From the NCBI GenBank assembly GCA_965183835.1, contig CBCYME010000024.1, positions 62,001 to 126,000 of the forward strand: a stretch of 64,000 bases of DNA. The letters run 5' to 3'. How positions within the stretch are numbered: the stretch's first letter is position 1; the number at the start of each line of letters is the position of its first letter. The notes below the pieces were generated by a model that saw nothing but the letters and a program-made list of their open reading frames with translations, made no database searches and was not told the DNA's origin. Source of the stretch: OMPR01 sp965183835. Lineage in GTDB: Bacteria > Pseudomonadota > Alphaproteobacteria > Rhodobacterales > Rhodobacteraceae. Positions 59,489 to 64,000 of this stretch are shown here, one piece after another. A program made the position numbers and the translations under genes.

Positions 59489-60055
59489 TTACTTTGCTAG
59501 TGCGTGATCTAACAAAACACGCGCAGCCTCTTTAGCATCTTGTGCTGGCTTGCAACTATTAAGCAGCACAGATGACACAATCGCCCCCTCTTTCAGCAAC
59601 AGGATCTGACTGCCCAGCGCCACGGGGTCTTTGGCTCCGGCTTCGGTTGCCAGTCTGGTAAAATGATCCAACAACGCCTGTTTGTGCCCGGCCGCCTGTT
59701 GGTGGATCGGGTGGCTCTTTTCCTGATATTCGGCCCCGGCTTTGATGAACATACAGCCGCGATACCCGTCCTCAGTGAACCATTCCCCCAAAGCATCAAA
59801 CCCGGCCATCAGCTGCCCTTCTGGCGTATCCGAAAGCTCTTGAATGCGGTCCAGAAACCAGGCCCGAAAGCTTTCGTCGCGTAGCTGCAGCGCTGCCACG
59901 ATCAATTCTTCTTTCGTGCGGAAGTGTTTGTACATCGACGTTTTAGAGACGCCGGTTTCCGTCACCAGCTTATCCATACCTGTGGCATGAAACCCATCGC
60001 GATAGAACACCTGCAGCGCCTTGCGGACCAGCTCGTCTCTTTTGTTCGGGCGCAT
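59489..60055 (-). CDS. TetR family transcriptional regulator
   Basis: A 188-residue repressor from the ATG at 60055 (MRPNKRDELVRKALQVFYRD). The helix-turn-helix is MDKLVTETGVSKTSMYKHFR and the C-terminal domain resembles the AcuR/YcdC-type group (GCMFIKAGAEYQEKSHPIHQ). The longer upstream frame crosses an operator box and is not used. It likely represses itself and the divergent operon through three 17-bp boxes. Confidence 0.9.
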   Translation of the reverse strand: MRPNKRDELVRKALQVFYRDGFHATGMDKLVTETGVSKTSMYKHFRTKEELIVAALQLRDESFRAWFLDRIQELSDTPEGQLMAGFDALGEWFTEDGYRGCMFIKAGAEYQEKSHPIHQQAAGHKQALLDHFTRLATEAGAKDPVALGSQILLLKEGAIVSSVLLNSCKPAQDAKEAARVLLDHALAK

Positions 60056-60069
60056 GATTCGGCTCCTTA

Positions 60070-60086
60070 GTGTACCGATCTGTACA
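60070..60086 (-). promoter_or_regulatory. TetR operator box 1
   Basis: On the minus strand this reads TGTACAGATCGGTACAC. It contains the dyad GTAC-N6-GTAC and lies 15 bases before the TetR ATG, a position fit for autorepression. Boxes 2 and 3 share GATCGG and ACAC with it. Confidence 0.65.
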
Positions 60087-60201
60087 TAGTCACAAACTTT
60101 CTTGCGTGCAACCAGATCCCACCAACCGACTGAAATAAAACACTTTAATGTCACCTTCGAATTTTGAGAAAATCTTTCTGAAAACAAAGATCTTGAAAAA
60201 G

Positions 60202-60218
60202 GTTACTGATCGGAACAC
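60202..60218 (+). promoter_or_regulatory. TetR operator box 2
   Basis: GTTACTGATCGGAACAC, matching box 3 at 15 of 17 positions and lying exactly 30 bases before it. It is in the promoter side facing the DUF1348 operon. Confidence 0.6.
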
Positions 60219-60231
60219 TTTACCCTCATAG

Positions 60232-60248
60232 TTTACTGATCGGTACAC
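60232..60248 (+). promoter_or_regulatory. TetR operator box 3
   Basis: TTTACTGATCGGTACAC, matching box 1 on the opposite strand at 14 of 17 positions. It ends 15 bases before the ATG of the 27-residue frame, mirroring the position of box 1 relative to the TetR gene. Confidence 0.65.
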
Positions 60249-60262
60249 CAAGGAAATTCACC

Positions 60263-60346
60263 ATGCCTCGTTTCATCTCTCCGTTCCCGGCCAATTGCGC
60301 CCCCCTCATCCTGACACTGGCTTTGTTGGCCGCGACACTGACCTGA
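60263..60346 (+). CDS. Possible 27-residue hydrophobic peptide
   Basis: The frame reads MPRFISPFPANCAPLILTLA and ends LLAATLT. AAGGA lies 8 bases before its ATG, a better ribosome-binding site than many genes here. The C-terminal half is hydrophobic enough to insert in the membrane. It ends 11 bases before the DUF1348 start, so it may be a leader peptide or a small membrane protein. No homolog is recognised. Confidence 0.4.
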   Translation: MPRFISPFPANCAPLILTLALLAATLT

Positions 60347-60357
60347 AAGACACCGCC

Positions 60358-60822
60358 ATGACACGTCCTCCCCTCCCTCCGTTTACCCGCGAAACAGCCA
60401 TTGAAAAGGTCCGGTTGGCTGAAAACGGCTGGAACAGCCGCAATCCCGATTTGGTTACACCCGCCTATACCGACGGCAGCACGTGGCGAAACCGTGCTGA
60501 ATTCCCCAAGGGCCACGCAGAAATCCACGCTATGCTGACCCGCAAATGGGAAAAAGAAACCGAATACCGCCTGATCAAAGAGCTGTGGGCCTTCACCGAC
60601 AACCGCATTGCGGTGCGCTATGCCTATGAGTGGTGTGATGCAGACGGCAATTGGACCCGATCATACGGCAACGAGAATTGGGAATTTGCCGAAGATGGCC
60701 GCATGGCCAACCGGCATGCCTCGATCAATGATTTGCCCATCCGCGAAGAGGATCGCTTGTTTCACTGGCCCCTCGGCCCTCGCCCCGATGACCATCCCGG
60801 CCTAAGTGACCTTGGCCTGTAA
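60358..60822 (+). CDS. DUF1348 (NTF2/SnoaL-like) family protein
   Basis: A 154-residue protein from the ATG at 60358 (MTRPPLPPFTRETAIEKVRL), with the highly conserved DUF1348 segments AENGWNSRNPDLVTPAYTDG, WRNRAEFPKGHAEIHAMLTR and RKWEKETEYRLIKELWAFTD. The fold is a small cone-shaped barrel; the function is unknown. It is controlled with PNPOx-like and hydrolase genes by the TetR boxes upstream. Confidence 0.87.
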   Translation: MTRPPLPPFTRETAIEKVRLAENGWNSRNPDLVTPAYTDGSTWRNRAEFPKGHAEIHAMLTRKWEKETEYRLIKELWAFTDNRIAVRYAYEWCDADGNWTRSYGNENWEFAEDGRMANRHASINDLPIREEDRLFHWPLGPRPDDHPGLSDLGL

Positions 60823-60848
60823 GTTGAGCCTGTAGAGGAGATAAACCA

Positions 60849-61475
60849 ATGCCCCGCGCCTTTTCCGAACTCATGTTCACCCCCGCTGTCCGTGCTCACC
60901 AAGAACGCATGGGATCGGCAGCATCTTATGCCAAATTCATCGCCGATGGCCCCAAAAGTGGGCATTTGATCGGCCCCGCAGAAAAGGCATTCATCGAGGC
61001 GCGGGATGGGTTTTATCAATCCACTGTTTCTGAAACAGGTTGGCCGTATGTTCAGTTTCGCGGCGGCCCCGTAGGGTTCTTGCGGGTGCTGAACGAACGG
61101 ACAATCGGGTACGCTGACCTGACCGGCAACAAACAGTACATTTCGCGCGGCAATCTGGATGGCAATGACCGGGTGTCGCTTATCCTGATGGATTACGCCA
61201 ACAAACGACGGCTCAAGATCGTGGGGCGGGTATCCTTTACCGAGGGCGCGCAAGCCGCCGCAAGCCTGTTTGCCGATGGCTCAGAAACAGAACCAGAACG
61301 CGCGGCCATCATCACCGTCGAAGGCATGGATTGGAACTGTCCTCGCCACATCACCCCCCGCTATACCGAGGCCGAATTGCGCCCGCACCTGAACAAATTG
61401 GGGGCTGAGATTGCCCAACTCAAGGCCGAAAATGAGCGGCTACAAACTGAAGTTACAGCCCTAAAAGCCGACTAA
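60849..61475 (+). CDS. Pyridoxamine 5'-phosphate oxidase-family flavin-binding protein
   Basis: A 208-residue protein with the split-barrel FMN fold: AFIEARDGFYQSTVSETGWP, YVQFRGGPVGFLRVLNERTI, GNLDGNDRVSLILMDYANKR. The final about 30 residues (LNKLGAEIAQLKAENERLQT) form a coiled coil, probably for dimerisation. Likely a flavin reductase or detoxification enzyme. GAGGAG lies 8 bases before the ATG. Confidence 0.87.
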   Translation: MPRAFSELMFTPAVRAHQERMGSAASYAKFIADGPKSGHLIGPAEKAFIEARDGFYQSTVSETGWPYVQFRGGPVGFLRVLNERTIGYADLTGNKQYISRGNLDGNDRVSLILMDYANKRRLKIVGRVSFTEGAQAAASLFADGSETEPERAAIITVEGMDWNCPRHITPRYTEAELRPHLNKLGAEIAQLKAENERLQTEVTALKAD

Positions 61476-61560
61476 ACCCAACATCTCTGGCACTCAAAGA
61501 CCGCAGCCTTTGCCCAAGGCTGCGATCCCTCCCTTGCACCCTAACCTGAAAGGACTTCCT

Positions 61561-62508
61561 ATGACGACGTTCACCAATTTCGCGCTTTCTGCCCTGATCA
61601 CAGGCGCAACCGCCCTACCCATTGCCGTGCAAGCCGGCCAACCCGACACCTTTGCCCCCGCCATGAGAACCGAGGTCATTGACGGGCTTAAAATTGCTTA
61701 TCGTGAGGCCGGCAACCCCGCAAACCCAACCGTCGTGTTGCTGCATGGCTTTCCAACCTCGTCGCACATGTTCCGCAACCTGATCCCAGCACTGGCAGAC
61801 GAATATTATGTCATCGCACCGGATTACCCTGGGTTCGGGGCCTCTGACATGCCGGACGCCGCTGAATATGAATACAGTTTTGCTAATACAGCCGACCTCA
61901 TGACAGAACTACTTAACCGTAAAGGGGTTGAGGATTACGCTGCTTATGTGATGGATTATGGGGCGCCCGTTGGCTATCGCATGTTTGCCAACGACCCCGA
62001 ACGCGTAACCGGGTTTGTGATCCAAAACGGCAATGCCTATGACGAAGGACTGCGTGAATTCTGGGATCCGATCAAGGCCTACTGGGCGGCCCCCTCCGCA
62101 GAAACAGGCGATCCTTTGCGCGCTTTCCTTACGCTGGATGCCACCAAATGGCAGTTCACTCACGGCGTAAAAGACCCCTCAGCGATCAACCCTGATAACT
62201 TTTGGCATGTACAGTATCTGCTGGACCGCCCGGGCAACCAAGAGGTGCAGTTGGAAATGTTCCTCGATTACGGCACCAACCCTGCCGAGTACCCGAAATG
62301 GCAAGCGTTGTTCCGTGAACATCAGCCGCCTGCCTTGTTGGTATGGGGCAAGAACGATCCGATCTTTCCCTCTGAGGGCGCACACCCCTACAAGCGTGAT
62401 TTGAAGGATCTGGAATTTCACCTGCTTGATACCGGACATTTCGCTTTAGAAGATCACGGTGCTGAAATTGCTAGCGAGATGAAGGGTTTTCTCGGCCGAA
62501 TTAACTGA
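61561..62508 (+). CDS. Exported alpha/beta hydrolase with Asp nucleophile
   Basis: A 315-residue protein from the ATG at 61561. The N-terminus FTNFALSALITGATALPIAV followed by QAGQ is a signal peptide. The oxyanion loop is HGFPTSSHMFRNL. The nucleophile elbow MDYGAPVGYR places Asp132 where most hydrolases have Ser, as in epoxide hydrolases and haloalkane dehalogenases. The His is in DTGHFALEDHG. HGFP rather than HGNP argues against a classic haloalkane dehalogenase. The substrate is unknown. Last gene of the TetR-controlled operon. Confidence 0.85.
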   Translation: MTTFTNFALSALITGATALPIAVQAGQPDTFAPAMRTEVIDGLKIAYREAGNPANPTVVLLHGFPTSSHMFRNLIPALADEYYVIAPDYPGFGASDMPDAAEYEYSFANTADLMTELLNRKGVEDYAAYVMDYGAPVGYRMFANDPERVTGFVIQNGNAYDEGLREFWDPIKAYWAAPSAETGDPLRAFLTLDATKWQFTHGVKDPSAINPDNFWHVQYLLDRPGNQEVQLEMFLDYGTNPAEYPKWQALFREHQPPALLVWGKNDPIFPSEGAHPYKRDLKDLEFHLLDTGHFALEDHGAEIASEMKGFLGRIN

Positions 62509-62519
62509 CCCCTCAACAG

Positions 62520-62545
62520 CCCCTGCCCTGACCGGGCGGGGGTTT
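62520..62545 (+). terminator. Terminator after the alpha/beta hydrolase gene
   Basis: CCCCTGCCC (62520-62528) pairs with GGGCGGGGG (62534-62542), 9 pairs with one G-U, loop TGACC, followed by TTT. It lies 11 bases after the stop. Confidence 0.7.
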
Positions 62546-62604
62546 ACCGAGGCCCAACAGTTTTCGAACCAATCCAGAAGCAGAAGCTTGAACGCAATTT
62601 AGAA

Positions 62605-62620
62605 CGCTATTGAAATAGCG
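62605..62620 (-). terminator. Hairpin after the rightmost TetR gene
   Basis: CGCTAT (62605-62610) and ATAGCG (62615-62620) form a stem with a four-base loop. On the minus strand it is 4 bases after the TetR stop and is followed by TTCTAAATT, so a weak terminator is likely. Confidence 0.5.
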
Positions 62621-62624
62621 AACC

Positions 62625-63266
62625 TCAGGCCCCTTCTATCATCACCTCAACACCGGCAGCACAAAACCGGACCAACTTATCCAGATCGGCCTCTTGTGCA
62701 CCCGGGCTCAACGCCTCGACCCGCCATCCGGTGTTAAGATGCGCAAGCATGGTTGCCACCGAATAGATTTGACCCGCCGCGATCTCCTGCCGCTCGGCCT
62801 TTGGATACAAGCGCGCGATTTCATCTATGAAAACTCCGGCGGTGGGGTCAAAGCATTCGGCCGCAATGTCGCGCCACCGAGGGTCGACCGAGACATGCGC
62901 AACAATGCGCCCATATGCGATCCAATGCGCGCCCCCGGTTTGGGCCAGCGTGACATAGGGGCGAATGAAACAATCCAGAATTTTGTACAGCGTCAGACCG
63001 TCTACCCGCGCAGCTTCCAACGCCTCCAATCGAACACGCGCCAATTCATCCGCACGGCGGGCCACCGTCTGGTGAAACAACTCTTCTTTACCGCCGCCGT
63101 GATGGTGCACCAACCCAACCTGCACCTCGGCAAGCGCTGCAATATCGCGGATCGAGGACCCATCGAATCCTCCCACAGCGAAAACCTGCTCCGCCGCGTC
63201 TAAAATCCGCGCTTTGGTCTCTAATGACCGTGCGGATGGGGCTCTTTTTCGTTGTTTTTCAAGCAT
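62625..63266 (-). CDS. TetR family transcriptional regulator
   Basis: A 213-residue repressor: MLEKQRKRAPSARSLETKAR, then helix-turn-helix FDGSSIRDIAALAEVQVGLV and HHHGGGKEELFHQTVARRAD. It is divergent from the flavin monooxygenase gene, and a perfect 16-bp palindrome lies between them, 34 bases from this start. Confidence 0.92.
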   Translation of the reverse strand: MLEKQRKRAPSARSLETKARILDAAEQVFAVGGFDGSSIRDIAALAEVQVGLVHHHGGGKEELFHQTVARRADELARVRLEALEAARVDGLTLYKILDCFIRPYVTLAQTGGAHWIAYGRIVAHVSVDPRWRDIAAECFDPTAGVFIDEIARLYPKAERQEIAAGQIYSVATMLAHLNTGWRVEALSPGAQEADLDKLVRFCAAGVEVMIEGA

Positions 63267-63299
63267 ATGCAGTCCTCTTGAAATACAGTTTGCCTTATT

Positions 63300-63315
63300 T
63301 TGAACGATCGTTCAA
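63300..63315. promoter_or_regulatory. Perfect 16-bp palindromic operator
   Basis: TTGAACGATCGTTCAA reads the same on both strands. It contains the common TetR-family core GAACGATCGTTC and lies between the TetR gene and the flavin monooxygenase gene, 24 bases before the latter's ATG. Confidence 0.8.
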
Positions 63316-63339
63316 GTTAAAGGCAACGCGGGAGGCTAC

Positions 63340-64000
63340 ATGACACAGACACGTGAACAATTTGCCCTAATCGGGGCAGGTCCGATGGGCTTGGCGATGG
63401 CCAAGGTCCTGTCTGAACAGGGAATCCCGTTTCAAGGATTTGAGCTGCATTCAGATGTGGGCGGTCTGTGGGACATCGACGGACCCAATTCGACGATGTA
63501 CGAAACGGCGCATTTAATTTCATCAAAACGCATGACGGAATTCGCAGACTTCCCGATGGACGACGACGTTGCCGAATACCCGTCGCATCGCGATCTTAAA
63601 CGCTATTTTAGCGCCTTTGCCGATCACTTTGGTTTGCGCGATCAATACCACTTCAACGCCAAGGTCACCCATGTGGAACCGCTGGGTGGGCCGGGCGAAG
63701 GGTGGCGTGTTGACTGGTCAGACCCGGATGGGGATCACAGCGCTGAATTCGCAGGTGTGATGATCGCCAACGGCACCCTGACCGAACCCAACATCCCCGA
63801 TTTCCCCGGTCAGTTCGATGGCGAGCTGATCCACGCGTCGCAATATCGCTACGCGTCACAGTTTACAGACAAACGGGTGTTGATCGTAGGCGCGGGGAAC
63901 TCCGGCTGCGATATCGCGGTGGATGCAATCCACCATGCCAAGCTGTGCGATTTGTCGATGCGGCGCGGATATTACTTTGTCCCCAAATACGTGTTTGGCA
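63340..64000 (+). CDS. Flavin-containing (Baeyer-Villiger-like) monooxygenase, 3'-truncated by window edge
   Basis: The first 220 codons are present and the frame is open at the right edge. The FAD Rossmann motif is FALIGAGPMGLAMAKVL, and the NADPH Rossmann motif is VLIVGAGNSGCDIAVDA. Between them FDGELIHASQYRYAS fits the F-x-G-x-x-x-H-x-x-x-(Y/W) fingerprint of class B flavin monooxygenases, which oxygenate ketones or soft heteroatoms. GGAGG lies 4 bases before the ATG. Probably repressed by the divergent TetR protein. Confidence 0.9.
   Translation, partial: MTQTREQFALIGAGPMGLAMAKVLSEQGIPFQGFELHSDVGGLWDIDGPNSTMYETAHLISSKRMTEFADFPMDDDVAEYPSHRDLKRYFSAFADHFGLRDQYHFNAKVTHVEPLGGPGEGWRVDWSDPDGDHSAEFAGVMIANGTLTEPNIPDFPGQFDGELIHASQYRYASQFTDKRVLIVGAGNSGCDIAVDAIHHAKLCDLSMRRGYYFVPKYVFG

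Larger units (their letters stand above)
60056..60262. other. Divergent control region of TetR and DUF1348 operon
   Basis: This 207-base gap contains three copies of one operator-like box and an AT-rich core with TTGAAA at 60193. No additional gene is seen apart from the short frame that begins at 60263. Confidence 0.6.

Noticed and set aside
61561..62508. Classic haloalkane dehalogenase
   Set aside because: The halide-binding Asn of HGNP is replaced (HGFP) and a signal peptide is present; only the Asp nucleophile is shared.

Overview
The window looks like chromosomal DNA of an alphaproteobacterium of the Rhodobacteraceae (Roseobacter group); the genus cannot be fixed from the sequence alone. 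The evidence is the GC-rich coding style, the block murA - DUF2948 - hisD - UPF0262 - low-molecular-weight phosphatase that is typical of that family, and many CoA-based catabolic operons, each with its own regulator. There is no rRNA, CRISPR array, insertion sequence or recognisable phage. One tRNA-Thr(GGT) lies at 8379-8453.

Layout. 1-8294 (minus strand): a carbon-nitrogen hydrolase cut by the left edge, a frameshifted low-GC DUF2971 gene, then small enzymes, hisD, murA and a 51-residue basic protein not usually called. 9022-13511 (minus): a secreted protein and a four-gene molybdenum hydroxylase operon that ends in a MoaD/ThiS-like sulfur carrier. 13738-15361 (minus): tryptophan 2,3-dioxygenase and kynurenine formamidase. 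Divergent from these, 15494-24756 (plus): a 2-aminobenzoyl-CoA (anthraniloyl-CoA) type degradation cluster with monooxygenase/reductase, SDR, MarR regulator, crotonase, acyl-CoA dehydrogenase, aryl-CoA ligase and RidA, then a TauD-type dioxygenase and a BKACE enzyme. The divergent promoter holds a perfect 16-bp inverted repeat that probably couples both arms to the MarR protein. Together they could take tryptophan through anthranilate to central metabolism, although kynureninase is not in the window.

24905-26107: a RidA gene divergent from a WYL regulator. 26204-32372: a tripartite tricarboxylate transporter (tctCBA) divergent from its two-component system and an extra periplasmic binding protein. 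32466-35678: the most striking gene, a 1070-residue self-sufficient reductive dehalogenase (corrinoid and 2x4Fe-4S module fused to an FMN/NAD(P)H/2Fe-2S reductase), divergent from a LysR regulator. 36695-43492: an operon of aminotransferase, fused 2-oxoacid dehydrogenase E1 alpha-beta, an acyltransferase-like protein and an FAD amine oxidase-like protein, divergent from another LysR gene.

43671-54958: a cluster resembling acyclic terpene (Atu) utilisation: AtuA-like protein, biotin-dependent acyl-CoA carboxylase, crotonase, two acyl-CoA dehydrogenases, nitronate monooxygenase-like and TIGR03084 proteins, with a divergent TetR gene. 54993-59455: an AraC regulator and a beta-oxidation pair (thiolase and FadJ-like protein). 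59489-62508: a TetR repressor with three matching 17-bp operator boxes, controlling a small operon (27-residue peptide, DUF1348, PNPOx-like, exported alpha/beta hydrolase). 62625-64000: a TetR gene and a flavin monooxygenase, cut by the right edge, flanking a perfect 16-bp palindrome. All assignments rest on reading motifs and gene order; no database search was run.
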